Counted from the stretch's first letter, positions 9,724 to 19,811 are shown. The stretch: 64,000 nucleotides of DNA from Loktanella sp. (GCA_017390475.1 JAFPBO010000013.1:62001-126000); one strand, 5' to 3'. Notes: generated by a model from the sequence alone, not told the origin. Numbers and translations: made by a program.

Positions 9724-10740
9724 TCAGCGGTTGCAGATATTCTGCAGGCTGATCCATTCACTGTCGGTCATGATCGGCGGGGTCAGTCGTCCTTCCTGCG
9801 GATCACGGCCCAGATCGGGCAGGTCGCTGCTGCGCTGGTCAGCCAGCATCTGATAGGGGCGATAAGGCAGGTTGGCCGCGGTAAAGGCCTGGCGCAGATC
9901 GGTGACGCTGGCTTGCGCGGCCGGTTGCGCAAGACGGTCATCCGCATGGCGTTGCAGGATTTCGCGCGGCAGATCGCCGGTGGTCAGCAGGCCAAAGGTC
10001 GCGGCCAGCCCCGCCTCTTTCAGCACCGGTTCCAACGTGTCGCCGCCGCTGATCGCGGTGCGGCTGGCCAGCACGAAACCGGCCACCGCCGCGGGATCAT
10101 CCGCGGCATATAACAGGCCCGCATCAAGCACGATCAGGCCGCCGGGTATCGCCAGCGCACCTTGCGGCAGGTCAGGCACAACGACGATATTCATCGGCGT
10201 GCCGGTGCCAAAGACCCGCGTGACCAATTTGCCTGCTGCGGCCTGTGCTGTCGGATCGCGGCAGACCTGCCCGGTTTTCGTCTGAATCTGCGCCAGAATG
10301 GTCGCACCGATTTCTACCCTTTTGGACGGCGGCAGGACCGCTAATGTCTGCCGCATCAACGCGCCGGGTAACCAGAACACCGCCAGCGTCAATGTGGCGA
10401 CAATGATGCCCGCCGTGATCCAGTGGCGCAGTTTGCCGGGTTGCGGCCGCGCTCTGGCCAATGCTTTGCGCACCTCTTCGATGGCGTCGATCATGATATC
10501 GTCGGCGATTTCCAGATCTTCGCTGGCCTCATCATCGGGGGCATAGATCGCGGGGCGTTCGCCCTGATTCAGCCGGATAAGCGCAGGCAGTGACCAATGC
10601 GCCAGCGGTCGGGCCGCGCCATCGGCGATCACCAAAGTGGCGTCGCCAAAGGATATCGTGACCTGACGGCGCTGTTCATCCGGGCCGGGCCGCCAGAGCC
10701 CGTCACTTTCCAAACGCACATATCGATCAAGAGCTGTCAT
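9724..10740 (-). CDS. Membrane-anchored M48-like protein lacking the zinc motif
   Basis: A 338-residue protein with an N-terminal soluble region (1-105), one membrane segment at about 107-128 (ITAGIIVATLTLAVFW) and a C-terminal domain. Residues 195-224, ALAIPGGLIVLDAGLL then DDPAAVAGFVLA, match the stretch just before the catalytic HExxH in M48 metallopeptidases. Here the HExxH position reads ASRTA (225-229), so no zinc-binding histidines are present. I infer a non-catalytic relative of M48 peptidases. It is convergent with upp, and its function is unknown. Confidence 0.6.
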   Translation of the reverse strand: MTALDRYVRLESDGLWRPGPDEQRRQVTISFGDATLVIADGAARPLAHWSLPALIRLNQGERPAIYAPDDEASEDLEIADDIMIDAIEEVRKALARARPQPGKLRHWITAGIIVATLTLAVFWLPGALMRQTLAVLPPSKRVEIGATILAQIQTKTGQVCRDPTAQAAAGKLVTRVFGTGTPMNIVVVPDLPQGALAIPGGLIVLDAGLLYAADDPAAVAGFVLASRTAISGGDTLEPVLKEAGLAATFGLLTTGDLPREILQRHADDRLAQPAAQASVTDLRQAFTAANLPYRPYQMLADQRSSDLPDLGRDPQEGRLTPPIMTDSEWISLQNICNR

Positions 10741-10824
10741 CTGCCCAATTTGCCCTTTTTTGCCACCTTACGCCGGCTGGCAGATGTTGTCATGCGCGAA
10801 AGGGGACGGTTGAAACGCTCTCGC

Positions 10825-12453
10825 TCATCCGCCGTTCCGGGCGATCAGGCGCAGTTCGTATTTCTGGATTTTGCCCGTCGCGGTTTTGGGCAGGTCCTGA
10901 AACACTACCCGTTTGGGACATTTGAAACCTGCCAGCCTTTCCCGCAGGAACGCGATCAGCGCGGCTTCATCAAGGGTCGCGCCGTCCTTGAGCTCGACAA
11001 AGGCGCAGGGTGTTTCGCCCCATTTGTCATCCGGCTGCGCCACCACGGCGCAAAGGTTCACTGCCGGATGGTTCATCAAGGCGCTTTCCACCTCGACCGA
11101 GCTGATATTTTCGCCGCCCGAAATGATAATGTCCTTGGCGCGGTCTACAATCTGGATCGCCCCGCCTTGGTGCTGCACGGCCAGATCCTCGGAATGGAAA
11201 TAGCCACCGGCAAAGGCTTTGTCTGTGGCCTCGGGGTTTTTCAGATAGCCTTTCATCACCGCATTGCCGCGCATGACGATTTCGCCTTGGGTGACCCCAT
11301 CCCAAGGTACCGGGACCATCTGGTCATCCACGACGCTGACATCTTCCATGATCGGTGAACCGACACCCTGACGGGCTTTGATCGCGGCCTGTTCAGCCTC
11401 TGGCAAGGTGTCCCAGGCCGGGTCCCAGATGCATTCGGTGACATGGCCATAGGTTTCAGTCAGACCGTAGACCTGCCTGACAGCAAAACCCAGTTTGCCG
11501 ATTGCTGCCAGCGTGGCGGGGGCAGGGGGCGCGCCTGCAGTGAAAACGTTGACAACATGGTCAAAGCTGCGCCGGTCCTGGGGTTTAGCATTGATCAGCA
11601 TATTCAACACGATAGGCGCGCCGCCAAAGTGCGTGGCCCCGTGATCGGCGATGGCGGCATAGATCGCGCGCGCGGTGATATCACGACAGCAGATCGCGGC
11701 GGCCCCCAGCGCGGGCAGCATCCAAGTATGCGTCCAGCCGTTGCAATGGAACAGCGGTACGATCTGCAGATAGCGGGCAAAGATCGGCATTTCCCATTTG
11801 ACCGCATTGCCCAGCGTGATCAGATAGGCCCCACGATGGTGATAGACGACACCCTTGGGCCGCCCGGTGGTGCCAGAGGTGTAGTTCAGCGCAAGGCTTT
11901 CCCATTCGTCTTTCGGCATGATCCATGAGAAATCGGGATCGCCTGTGGCCAGAAAATCCTCATAAATCACGCCGCTGCCGGTGGCATGGACCCCGGCCTG
12001 ATCATCGGGGACTTCGATCAGTAGCGGCGCGGGGCCGGTCATCAAGTCAATCGCGGCAAGGGCCTGTGGCAGGAACTGACTGTCGACCAGCAACACCTTT
12101 GCTTCGCCGTGGTCGAGGATATAGGCGATTGTGTCGACATCAAGCCGGATGTTGATTGTGTTCAGCACAGCCGCACAGGCGGGGACGGCGAATGTCGCCT
12201 CTGACTGCGCGGGAATATTGGGCAGCAGCGTCGCCACGACATCACCCGGTTGGACGCCGACCTTGACCAAGGCAGAGGCGAGTTGCGACACGCGGCGGTG
12301 ATATTCTGCATAGGTTCTGCGGATATCGCCATAGATCAGCGCGTCGTGACCCGCAAAAATCCTTGCGGCGCGTTGCAGATGCGACAACGGTGTCAGCGGC
12401 ACATGGTTGGCATCGCATTTGCCAAGGCCCGTTTCGTCGCGCATCCAGCCCAT
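10825..12453 (-). CDS. Acyl-CoA synthetase (DmdB/fatty-acid CoA ligase type)
   Basis: A 542-residue ANL-family enzyme that adenylates a carboxylic acid and joins it to CoA. The AMP-binding motif YTSGTTGRPKG is near residue 187, YGLTETYGHVTE near 330, and the C-terminal catalytic lysine lies in PKTATGKIQKYELR. GGGGAGGATTA precedes the ATG. The family includes medium-chain fatty-acid CoA ligases and the methylmercaptopropionate ligase DmdB of roseobacters. With beta-oxidation genes immediately upstream, a fatty acyl or DMSP-derived acyl substrate is likely, but sequence alone does not decide. Confidence 0.8.
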   Translation of the reverse strand: MGWMRDETGLGKCDANHVPLTPLSHLQRAARIFAGHDALIYGDIRRTYAEYHRRVSQLASALVKVGVQPGDVVATLLPNIPAQSEATFAVPACAAVLNTINIRLDVDTIAYILDHGEAKVLLVDSQFLPQALAAIDLMTGPAPLLIEVPDDQAGVHATGSGVIYEDFLATGDPDFSWIMPKDEWESLALNYTSGTTGRPKGVVYHHRGAYLITLGNAVKWEMPIFARYLQIVPLFHCNGWTHTWMLPALGAAAICCRDITARAIYAAIADHGATHFGGAPIVLNMLINAKPQDRRSFDHVVNVFTAGAPPAPATLAAIGKLGFAVRQVYGLTETYGHVTECIWDPAWDTLPEAEQAAIKARQGVGSPIMEDVSVVDDQMVPVPWDGVTQGEIVMRGNAVMKGYLKNPEATDKAFAGGYFHSEDLAVQHQGGAIQIVDRAKDIIISGGENISSVEVESALMNHPAVNLCAVVAQPDDKWGETPCAFVELKDGATLDEAALIAFLRERLAGFKCPKRVVFQDLPKTATGKIQKYELRLIARNGG

Positions 12454-12517
12454 GATTAATCCTCCCCGTGTCGGGTGAGTATTGCTGGGGGCGAGTGACT
12501 TGGGAAGCAGAATTATA

Positions 12518-12543
12518 GGCGCATCCCCGATCAGGGATGCGCC
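12518..12543 (-). terminator. Hairpin downstream of the fadJ gene
   Basis: Perfect 10-bp arms GGCGCATCCC and GGGATGCGCC enclose a 6-base loop, 8 bases after the fadJ stop codon. On the reverse strand the hairpin is followed by TATAATTC, a weak T-containing tail. It probably ends the beta-oxidation transcript and separates it from the acyl-CoA synthetase gene. Confidence 0.65.
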
Positions 12544-12551
12544 CTTTGTCG

Positions 12552-14750
12552 TCAGGCGGCTTTGGCCGACTTGTCAAATCGTTTGTAGAACTCATGGCCT
12601 TTGTCGGCCATATCGCGCAGTAGATCGGGTGTCTTGAACCTGTCGCCAAACTGTTCGGTCAATTGATCACAGCGTTCCGCCGCATAGGGCGCACCGATGA
12701 TGTCCAGCCAGCTGAACGGCCCACCCGACCAAGGCGCAAAGCCCCAGCCGAGGATGGCACCCACGTCGCCTTCGCGAATGTCGGTCAGCACGCCGTCTTC
12801 AAGGGCGCGCACGGCCTCCAGCACTTGGGCGAACAGCAGGCGATGCTGGACCGTGACCAGATCGGGCTGGTCATCCGCAACAGGGTATTGTGCGGTCAGA
12901 TCGTCCCACAGCCCCTGACGTTTGCCTTTGTCGTCATAGGCGTAGAAACCGGCATTGGATTTGCGGCCCAGACGGTCCTGATCAGCCATCCAGAACAGTA
13001 CCTCATCCACCTCACCATCGGGGTAATCGTCGCCCATGGCGGCGCGTGTCGCCTTGGCGATTTTCACGCCAAGGTCGATGCTGGTTTCATCGACCAATTG
13101 CAGCGGACCCAGCGGCATGCCCACCAGTTTCGCGGCATTTTCGATCAGGGCGGGGGACACCCCTTCCTTCACCATGCGGATGCCTTCGTTGATGTAGGGA
13201 ATGATGCAGCGGTTGGCGTAGAAGAACCGCGCGTCATTGACCACAATCGGCGTCTTGCGGATCTGGCGCACGAAATCAAGCGCTTTGGCGACCGCGACAT
13301 CACCGGTTTCCTTGCCCTTGATGATTTCCACCAGCAGCATCTTGTCCACGGGGGAAAAGAAATGGATGCCAATGAAATTGGCCGCGTTGTTGCTGGCTTT
13401 CGCCAGTTCGGTGATCGGCAGGGTCGATGTGTTGGTGGCAAAGATGCAATCCGGGCCGGTGACAGCCTGCACCTTTTTGGTGACTTCGGCTTTGACGGAG
13501 GTATCCTCGAACACCGCTTCCACGATCAGGTCGCAATCTTTCAACGCGTCGTAATCGGTGGTTGCATTGATCAGGCCCAGAACGGCAGTTTTCTTGTCCT
13601 CGGTCGCCTTTTTGCGGGCGATGCCTTTATCCATATAATCGGCGGTATAGGATTTGCCCTTGTCGGCGGCTTCCTGTTTCGCGTCGATCAGCACGACTTT
13701 GATGCCAGCAAGGGCCGAGACCAGCGCGATGCCAGCCCCCATCATGCCCGCACCGATCACGCCGACCTGTTTGACCTTTTGATCGGGCGCATCGGGGCGG
13801 TTGGCCCCTTTTTCCAAGGCTTCTTTGTTGATGAACAGGCTGCGGATCATGGCGGATGAGCTTGGGTTCATCAGCACATTGGTGAACCAGCGCGCCTCGA
13901 TCTTCAGCGCGGTGTCAAAGGGAACCAAAGCACCTTCGTAGACCGCCGACAGCAAAGCCTTGGCGGCAGGGTAAACACCCATCGTCTTGCCGTTGACCAT
14001 GGCGGATGCACCCACAAAGGTCATGAAACCGGCCGGATGATAGGGCACGCCGCCGGGCATTTTATAGCCCTTTTCATCCCAAGGTTTCACGATCGACGGG
14101 CCGGACAGCACCCATGCCTTGGCGGCAGCGATCAACTCTTCCGCTGGCACGACTTCGTCGATCACGCCGGCACGTTTGGCACCTTGCGGATCGTTCAACT
14201 TGCCTTCCAGCAACAGCGGCGATGCACCCATCGCACCCAGTTTGCGGGCCAGCCGCGTGGTGCCACCGGCACCGGGGAAAATGCCGACCTGAATTTCGGG
14301 CAGGCCGATCTTCGCCTTGGGGTTATCGGCGGCAAAAATCCGGTGACAGGCCAGCGGGATTTCCAGGCCGATGCCAAGCGCTGTGCCGGGCAGGGCGGCG
14401 GCAATCGGTTTGCCGCCTTTGTTGGTCTTGGGGTCCATGCCCGCGCGTTCGATCTTGCGCAGCACGCCATGCATCGCCATGACGCCGTCGAACAGCCCGC
14501 GCGCGGGATCGTCGCCGGCGCTGTCTTTCATTTTCGCGATGATGTTGAGGTCCATGCCCCCGGCAAAAGACCCTTCCTTGCCGGATGTGATGATGATGCC
14601 TTTGACGGCATCATCGGCCAAGGCCTGATCGATCAGCGCGTCAAGATCGGTGAACCCTTGCTGGTTCATCACGTTCATCGATTTGCCGATTGTGTCCCAG
14701 GTGATGATGGCCACGCCATCGGCATCGGTTTTGCTTGTGAAATCTTTCAT
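12552..14750 (-). CDS. fadJ: Bifunctional enoyl-CoA hydratase/3-hydroxyacyl-CoA dehydrogenase (alpha subunit)
   Basis: A 732-residue fusion catalysing the hydration and NAD-dependent oxidation steps of fatty-acid beta-oxidation. Residues 1 to about 190 form the crotonase domain ([13 protein letters not shown], then [14 protein letters not shown]). A Rossmann dehydrogenase domain follows with the dinucleotide signature [13 protein letters not shown] near 330 and the catalytic-region motif [12 protein letters not shown] near 445. GGGGGGATCAAG precedes the ATG. The thiolase gene lies 12 bases upstream, completing the two-subunit complex. FadB and FadJ cannot be separated by motif, so the symbol is approximate. 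Confidence 0.92.
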   Translation of the reverse strand: MKDFTSKTDADGVAIITWDTIGKSMNVMNQQGFTDLDALIDQALADDAVKGIIITSGKEGSFAGGMDLNIIAKMKDSAGDDPARGLFDGVMAMHGVLRKIERAGMDPKTNKGGKPIAAALPGTALGIGLEIPLACHRIFAADNPKAKIGLPEIQVGIFPGAGGTTRLARKLGAMGASPLLLEGKLNDPQGAKRAGVIDEVVPAEELIAAAKAWVLSGPSIVKPWDEKGYKMPGGVPYHPAGFMTFVGASAMVNGKTMGVYPAAKALLSAVYEGALVPFDTALKIEARWFTNVLMNPSSSAMIRSLFINKEALEKGANRPDAPDQKVKQVGVIGAGMMGAGIALVSALAGIKVVLIDAKQEAADKGKSYTADYMDKGIARKKATEDKKTAVLGLINATTDYDALKDCDLIVEAVFEDTSVKAEVTKKVQAVTGPDCIFATNTSTLPITELAKASNNAANFIGIHFFSPVDKMLLVEIIKGKETGDVAVAKALDFVRQIRKTPIVVNDARFFYANRCIIPYINEGIRMVKEGVSPALIENAAKLVGMPLGPLQLVDETSIDLGVKIAKATRAAMGDDYPDGEVDEVLFWMADQDRLGRKSNAGFYAYDDKGKRQGLWDDLTAQYPVADDQPDLVTVQHRLLFAQVLEAVRALEDGVLTDIREGDVGAILGWGFAPWSGGPFSWLDIIGAPYAAERCDQLTEQFGDRFKTPDLLRDMADKGHEFYKRFDKSAKAA

Positions 14751-14762
14751 CTTGATCCCCCC

Positions 14763-15974
14763 TTACACGCGTTCAATGATTGTGGCCGCACCCATGCCGG
14801 ATGCGATGCACAGCGTCGCCAGACCGGTGGATTTGCCGCTGCGTTCCAACTCGTCCAGCAAAGTGCCGATGATGATCGCGCCGGTGGCACCCAGCGGGTG
14901 ACCCATGGCGATGGACCCGCCGTTCACGTTGACCTTGTCATGATCGACATCAAAAGCCTGCATGAACCGCAGCACGACGGATGCGAAGGCTTCGTTCACC
15001 TCGAACAGGTCGATGTCGCTGATCGCCATGCCGCTGTCGCGCAGGATTTTCTCGGTCACGGGCACGGGGCCGGTCAGCATGATCGTCGGATCGGTGCCGA
15101 TCTTGGCGGTGGCACGGATGACAGCGCGGGGTTTCAGGCCCATCGCCTCGCCCCATTCCTTGGACGCGACCAGCACGCCAGCGGCCCCATCGACGATGCC
15201 TGATGAATTGCCCGCATGGTGGATGTGGTTGATCCGCTCCAGATGTGGATATTTCATCAAGGCGATCTTGTCGAAGCCTGGCATCACCTCGCCCATCGCC
15301 TGAAAGGCGGGGTTGAGCGAACCGAGCGTCTGCATGTTCGTCTCTGGCCGCATATATTCGTCATGGTCCAGAATGGCCAAGCCGTTGATATCACGCACGG
15401 TGACGATGGATTTGCCAAAGCGTTTGTCATCCCAGGCGGCCTTGGCGCGGCGCTGGCTTTCGACGGCAAGCTGGTCGGCATCGTCGCGGCTGAAGCCATA
15501 TTCGGTTGCGATGATATCGGCAGAAATCCCTTGCGGGACGAAATAGCTGTCCATCGCGATGGAGGGATCAACGGCAATCGCCGCGCCGTCGGACCCCATG
15601 GCCACGCGGCCCATCATTTCGACACCACCGGCAATATAGGCCTGACCGGCACCGCCGCGCACCTGATTGGCGGCAAGGTTGACCGCTTCCATGCCAGAGG
15701 CACAAAAACGGTTGATTGCCAGACCGGGGATGGATTGATCCAGATCAGAGGCCAGCACCGCGGTGCGGGCAAGGCAGCCGCCCTGTTCGCCGACTTGCGT
15801 GACATTGCCCCAGATCACATCCTCGACGGCGTGGCCTTCAAGGTTGTTGCGCTCTTTCAGCGCGTTCAGCACGCCAGCAGACAGGCGCGCGGATGTCACC
15901 TCATGCAGGCTGCCATCGGCGCGGCCTTTGCCGCGCGGCGTGCGGATCGCGTCATAGATATAAGCTTCGGTCAT
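14763..15974 (-). CDS. fadI: Acetyl-CoA C-acyltransferase (3-ketoacyl-CoA thiolase)
   Basis: A 403-residue thiolase that cleaves 3-ketoacyl-CoA to acetyl-CoA and a shortened acyl-CoA. The nucleophile cysteine sits in [11 protein letters not shown] near residue 92, the histidine in [14 protein letters not shown] near 360, and the second cysteine in the C-terminal CIASGMGAA, where many thiolases have CIGGGMG. GAGGAAACG precedes the ATG. It forms the beta subunit partner of the adjacent fadJ product. The symbol fadI rather than fadA is by analogy. Confidence 0.9.
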   Translation of the reverse strand: MTEAYIYDAIRTPRGKGRADGSLHEVTSARLSAGVLNALKERNNLEGHAVEDVIWGNVTQVGEQGGCLARTAVLASDLDQSIPGLAINRFCASGMEAVNLAANQVRGGAGQAYIAGGVEMMGRVAMGSDGAAIAVDPSIAMDSYFVPQGISADIIATEYGFSRDDADQLAVESQRRAKAAWDDKRFGKSIVTVRDINGLAILDHDEYMRPETNMQTLGSLNPAFQAMGEVMPGFDKIALMKYPHLERINHIHHAGNSSGIVDGAAGVLVASKEWGEAMGLKPRAVIRATAKIGTDPTIMLTGPVPVTEKILRDSGMAISDIDLFEVNEAFASVVLRFMQAFDVDHDKVNVNGGSIAMGHPLGATGAIIIGTLLDELERSGKSTGLATLCIASGMGAATIIERV

Positions 15975-16001
15975 CGTTTCCTCCGTTCAGGCCGCGTCAG
16001 T

Positions 16002-16622
16002 TCAGGCACGCGGCATCAAGTCATAGGGGTGTTTCCAGCCGGGCCGGGCAGCGATCCTGTCCAGCCAGCGGTCGATCTGCGGGTAATCCGCGCGGTCAAA
16101 GGTGAATTCCTCGGTGTAGAAAAGGTACCCGGCACAGGCGATATCGGCGATGGTGATATCCTCGCCCGCCAGCCAGTTGCGCCCGGTCAGATGGGTTTCC
16201 ATGATCTTCAGTGCAGAGGCGAGGCGCATCGCCAGAAAGCCGTTCACATCGGCGCTGCGCTTGGCCTCTGGCAGGAAATTCATGTTGAACCGCAATGGCC
16301 CGGCGATGCCGCTGACCTTGTGGTTGTCGAAAAACATCCAGCGCAGAACCTCGCGGCGTTCGGCGGCGGACCGGCCACCGAGTTTACCGGATTTGGAACT
16401 GATGTAATCCTGAATGACTGCCGATTGGGTCAGGATCAGGTCACCGTCTTCCAGCACCGGCACCTCGCCCATGACATTCAGCGCGCGGAAGTCCGGGCTA
16501 CGCGTCGCGCCGTTGAAAAAATCGACAAAGACCGGCTCCCACTCCTGATCGGTGAGGGTCAGGGTGAGGGCGGCTTTATAGGCGTTTCCGCTTTCGCCAA
16601 AACAATGCAATTTCATGGCCAT
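16002..16622 (-). CDS. Glutathione S-transferase family protein
   Basis: A 206-residue cytosolic protein with the two-domain GST pattern. The N-terminal thioredoxin-like half (1-80) contains NVMGEVPVLEDGDLILTQSAVIQDYI, in which VPVLED and the QS pair form the glutathione site. The helical half carries WLAGEDITIADIACAGYL, the N-capping box region. It lies between the thiolase and acyl-CoA dehydrogenase genes, all on one strand. It may detoxify electrophilic enoyl intermediates, but no substrate can be read from sequence. Confidence 0.85.
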   Translation of the reverse strand: MAMKLHCFGESGNAYKAALTLTLTDQEWEPVFVDFFNGATRSPDFRALNVMGEVPVLEDGDLILTQSAVIQDYISSKSGKLGGRSAAERREVLRWMFFDNHKVSGIAGPLRFNMNFLPEAKRSADVNGFLAMRLASALKIMETHLTGRNWLAGEDITIADIACAGYLFYTEEFTFDRADYPQIDRWLDRIAARPGWKHPYDLMPRA

Positions 16623-16642
16623 GTGATCGCCTTTCTGCTTTT

Positions 16643-16682
16643 GGCCCTGCGGGGCCAGATGAGTATTTGGAACAAAGCGAGG
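16643..16682 (+). repeat. Intergenic repeat, AGTATTTGGAACAAAGCGAGG type
   Basis: A small hairpin, GGCCC-TGCG-GGGCC (16643-16656), is followed by AGTATTTGGAACAAAGCGAG. The second half matches the tail of the copies at 25194-25226 and 41011-41031, and of the reverse copy at 16840-16874. This copy has a different GC head. It sits just upstream of the GST start codon, in the gap following the acyl-CoA dehydrogenase gene. Confidence 0.65.
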
Positions 16683-16839
16683 GGGACCATGCTTTGTTCA
16701 CTGCTCCTTAACCTATAACGGGCAGGATTACTGCACGGTACAGGCTGGAGAGCCGATGACCGTACAAAGCGAAAGGACCCTGGCCTGTGTTGCTGCGCCC
16801 CGGACGCGGGGAACTCTCGCCGGTTCGGGGGACTTTTGT

Positions 16840-16874
16840 CCTCGCTTTGTGTCAAATACTCCCCCGCCGGAGGC
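16840..16874 (-). repeat. Intergenic repeat, GCCTCCGGCGGG family, inverted copy
   Basis: On the reverse strand it reads GCCTCCGGCGGGGGAGTATT and ends ACAAAGCGAGG. It faces the forward copy at 16643-16682, so the two form a long inverted pair within the 309-base gap between the GST and acyl-CoA dehydrogenase genes. The rest of that gap (16683-16839 and 16875-16931) holds nothing I can recognise. Confidence 0.7.
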
Positions 16875-16931
16875 GTCTTTGCCTTCCGCAGGCGCCGGGG
16901 TCTGCATTCGCCCCGGCACCTGCCAATTGGC

Positions 16932-18710
16932 TTAGAAATTCGCCGCCTTCAGCGCCATGACGGTATCTGCCCCGGTGTTGATGCGCGCCAGATGCATCCC
17001 CGTCGCAGGCAATTGTCGTGCCATGTAATAACGCCCGGTCGCGATCTTGGTTTCATAGAACTCTGTATCAGAAGCACCGGTTTCCAAGGCTTCCATCGCT
17101 GCTTTGGCCATACGTGCCCAGATCAGACCCAAACAAACATGCCCCATCATATGCATGAAATCATAAGAACCTGCTAACGCATGGTTCGGGTTCTTCATCC
17201 CATTTTGCATGAAATACATGCCAGCAGCCTGAAGGTCCTTTGACGCGGCTTTCAGCGGCTCAAGGAAATCCTTGCTCAGCGCCTCATTGCCCTCGTTTTC
17301 CTTGATGAAGGTCTTGATCATCTCGAAAAACGCCATGACATGTTTGCCGCCGTCAAGGCCGAGTTTGCGGCCCACCAGATCCAGCGCCTGAATGCCATTG
17401 GCACCTTCGTAGATCATCGCGATCCGGGCATCGCGGGCATATTGGGACATGCCCCATTCTTCGATATAGCCATGACCGCCATAGACCTGCTGCGCCGCAG
17501 TGGCATATTCAAAGCCTTTGTCGGTCAGGAAGCCTTTGACGACAGGTGTCATGAGCGAGATCAGCCCGTCAGCATCCTTGTCGCCGTTGCGATGTGCGCG
17601 GTCGATCAGGTAAGCGCCCCAATAGGTAAAGGCACGCGCACCTTCGACAAAGCTTTTCTGATCCATCAGATTGCGGCGGATATCGGGATGCACGATCAGC
17701 GGATCGGCGGGGCCATCGGGGTTTTCGGCACCGGTGACAGCGCGTCCTTGCAGGCGGTCGTTGGCATAGGCGACAGCGTTCTGATAGGCGCTTTCGGCCT
17801 GAGCGTAGCCTTGCAGGCCGACACCCAGACGCGCTTCGTTCATCATGGTGAACATGGCGCGCATGCCTTTATGTTCTTCACCGATCAGGAAACCTGTCGC
17901 TTCGTCATAGTTCATCACGCAGGTCGAATTGCCGTGGATGCCCATTTTCTCTTCGATCTTGCCGACGCTGACGCCGTTGCGTGCGCCAAGGCTGCCGTCG
18001 TCGTTGACCATAATCTTGGGCACGATGAAGAGAGACACGCCTTTGATCCCGTCCGGGCCGCCCTGAATTTTCGCCAGCACCAGATGGATGATATTATCTG
18101 CCAGATCGTGATCGCCGGCAGAGATAAAGATTTTCTGCCCGGTGATCTTATAGCTGCCATCGTCCTGCGGCACGGCTTTGGTGCGCATCAGGCCCAGATC
18201 GGTGCCGCAATGCGGTTCCGTCAGGTTCATCGTGCCGGTCCATTCGCAGGTGGTCAGCTTGGGCAGATATTTCTGTTTCTGCTCATCCGATCCATGCGCA
18301 TAGATCGCGGAATAGGCCCCGTGGGTCAGGCCCTGATACATGTTGAACGCCATATTGGCGGAAACAAAAGGTTCCTGCGCGGCGGTATGCATCACATAGG
18401 GCAGGCCTTGACCACCATATTCGGGGTCACAATCCATCGCGGTCCAGCCACCGTCCTTCATCTGTTGGAACGCGTCCTTGAACCCGGTTGGCGTACGGAC
18501 CACACCGTTTTCCAGCACGCAGCCTTCACGGTCACCGACCGCGTTCAGCGGGTGCAGCACCGCCGTCGCGACCTTGCCGGCCTCTTCCACGACAGCGCCG
18601 GTGAAATCGCGGTCAAGGTCTTCAAATCCCGGAATATCCTGTTCGCTGACTTTGAGCAGGTCATGCAGCACAAACTGGATATCTTTCACGGGGGCATTGT
18701 AAATTGGCAT
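16932..18710 (-). CDS. Acyl-CoA dehydrogenase with C-terminal extension (DmdC/FadE-like)
   Basis: A 592-residue flavoenzyme carrying out the first, FAD-dependent step of acyl-CoA oxidation. Visible motifs are the FAD/substrate loop [17 protein letters not shown] near residue 160 and [21 protein letters not shown] near 415, which carries the catalytic glutamate region [12 protein letters not shown]. The roughly 130-residue C-terminal extension is shared with the long acyl-CoA dehydrogenases that include DmdC (methylmercaptopropionyl-CoA dehydrogenase). GGGAGAGAGATCAA precedes the ATG. A MerR regulator lies directly upstream. Confidence 0.88.
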   Translation of the reverse strand: MPIYNAPVKDIQFVLHDLLKVSEQDIPGFEDLDRDFTGAVVEEAGKVATAVLHPLNAVGDREGCVLENGVVRTPTGFKDAFQQMKDGGWTAMDCDPEYGGQGLPYVMHTAAQEPFVSANMAFNMYQGLTHGAYSAIYAHGSDEQKQKYLPKLTTCEWTGTMNLTEPHCGTDLGLMRTKAVPQDDGSYKITGQKIFISAGDHDLADNIIHLVLAKIQGGPDGIKGVSLFIVPKIMVNDDGSLGARNGVSVGKIEEKMGIHGNSTCVMNYDEATGFLIGEEHKGMRAMFTMMNEARLGVGLQGYAQAESAYQNAVAYANDRLQGRAVTGAENPDGPADPLIVHPDIRRNLMDQKSFVEGARAFTYWGAYLIDRAHRNGDKDADGLISLMTPVVKGFLTDKGFEYATAAQQVYGGHGYIEEWGMSQYARDARIAMIYEGANGIQALDLVGRKLGLDGGKHVMAFFEMIKTFIKENEGNEALSKDFLEPLKAASKDLQAAGMYFMQNGMKNPNHALAGSYDFMHMMGHVCLGLIWARMAKAAMEALETGASDTEFYETKIATGRYYMARQLPATGMHLARINTGADTVMALKAANF

Positions 18711-18752
18711 TTGATCTCTCTCCCTAGGGTCGTGTCGTGGATGGTCGCGGCC

Positions 18753-19151
18753 TCAGGCGGCGACCGATTTCTTCTTGGCGAGGCTGGCGAGCTTTTCAGC
18801 GCCCCAGGCCATTTGGGCCTTTAATTCACTGATCGCTTCATCAAGCTCGGCTTTCTGGGCTTCCATATCCGCCAGATGCTTTTCGGCGAGTTCATAAGTC
18901 TTGGACAATTGCGTCTCTTGCCCGTCGTCCATGTGATACAGGTCCAGCAATTGCCGGATTTCTTCGAGCGAGAAACCAAACCGCTTGCCGCGCAGGATCA
19001 GCTTGAGCCGGGCGCGGTCGCGTTTGGTGAACAGGCGTTTCTGGCCCTGACGGATCGGGAACAACAGTTCCTTGGCTTCGTAAAAACGCAAGGTGCGCGG
19101 GGTGACTTCAAAGGCGGCACACATGTCGCGGATATTCATTACATCGGTCAT
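18753..19151 (-). CDS. MerR-family transcriptional regulator (1)
   Basis: A 132-residue regulator whose N-terminal helix-turn-helix reads IRDMCAAFEVTPRTLRFYEAKELL and is followed by a long C-terminal dimerisation helix. No metal-binding cysteine cluster is present, unlike CueR at 40582. The ATG at 19151 is preceded by GAGGAAA; an in-frame TTG one codon upstream is less likely. It precedes the acyl-CoA dehydrogenase gene by 42 bases on the same strand. I infer control of beta-oxidation, as known for acyl-catabolism MerR regulators such as LiuR. Confidence 0.85.
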   Translation of the reverse strand: MTDVMNIRDMCAAFEVTPRTLRFYEAKELLFPIRQGQKRLFTKRDRARLKLILRGKRFGFSLEEIRQLLDLYHMDDGQETQLSKTYELAEKHLADMEAQKAELDEAISELKAQMAWGAEKLASLAKKKSVAA

Positions 19152-19224
19152 CAACGGGTTTCCTCATGCGGATGGCTGTTGCCTCGCAATTGCGGATCTG
19201 CCCTCAACCTTACAAGCAAAGGTG

Positions 19225-19234
19225 ACGTTAACGT
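19225..19234. promoter_or_regulatory. ACGTTAACGT palindrome upstream of MerR gene (1)
   Basis: The 10-bp palindrome ACGTTAACGT lies in the context TGACGTTAACGTAAA, 74 bases upstream of the MerR (1) start codon. Paired ACGT cores in a TTTACG-type context resemble the operators described for LiuR-like MerR regulators of acyl-CoA catabolism. It is a plausible autoregulatory or operon operator, but I have not matched it to a full -35/-10 arrangement. Confidence 0.4.
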
Positions 19235-19316
19235 AAACAGAACGTGGCGTCACAATCAGGGTGACGAAAGGTCAGCAAAGATAAGGGGGATATGGCGCAA
19301 TTATCTGAGCGCGCGA

Positions 19317-19685
19317 TCAGGCCAGTGTTTTGGCCGTATCATCGCGCAGGCGCTGCAATTCGGCCATCGTTTCATCAAGCTGCGCGCGCTGTTGGCGCAA
19401 TTCTTCCATCTGGCGATCAGCCAGCGCCACCCATTCATGCATCTGGGCGGTGGTGCCTTCTTTTTCGTAGATCAGCAGCCATTGCCGGATATCTTCAAGG
19501 GCAAAACCAAAGCGCCGTCCGCGCAGGATCAAGGTCATGCGCGCCAGTTCGCGAGGTCCATAGAAACGTGACCGGCCTTCTTTTTCCGGCGTCAGCAATT
19601 CGATGTATTCGTAATACCGCAAGGTGCGCGGTGTAACGTCGAATTTGGCACACATTTCTTTGAACGACAGGCGCTTATCGGGCAT
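19317..19685 (-). CDS. MerR-family transcriptional regulator (2)
   Basis: A 122-residue paralogue of the MerR gene at 18753. Its helix-turn-helix reads MCAKFDVTPRTLRYYEYIELL and it has the same GRRFGFALEDIRQWL motif region. It also lacks sensor cysteines. The ATG at 19685 is preceded by GGAGG, which rules out the longer open frame starting 48 bases upstream. It is divergent from the thioesterase gene at 19812, with which it shares a 126-base control region. A tandem duplication followed by divergence is likely. Confidence 0.85.
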   Translation of the reverse strand: MPDKRLSFKEMCAKFDVTPRTLRYYEYIELLTPEKEGRSRFYGPRELARMTLILRGRRFGFALEDIRQWLLIYEKEGTTAQMHEWVALADRQMEELRQQRAQLDETMAELQRLRDDTAKTLA

Positions 19686-19811
19686 TACAGTCCTCCCAGA
19701 CTCTACGGTAACGCGATCAAACCGCGGGGGCAATGACGGATCAATCAGGTTTGCAATGACACTCTGCTAACGCTACTGCGGTAAAGGAGTTCCATTCGCG
19801 AAGGAGTCACC

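Noticed and set aside
15216-16718. A 500-codon forward frame opposite the thiolase and GST genes
   Set aside because: Antisense shadow spanning two real genes and the gap between them; no recognisable domain.
17340-18824. A 494-codon forward frame opposite the acyl-CoA dehydrogenase gene
   Set aside because: Antisense shadow; its translation shows no family features and it runs into the MerR gene.
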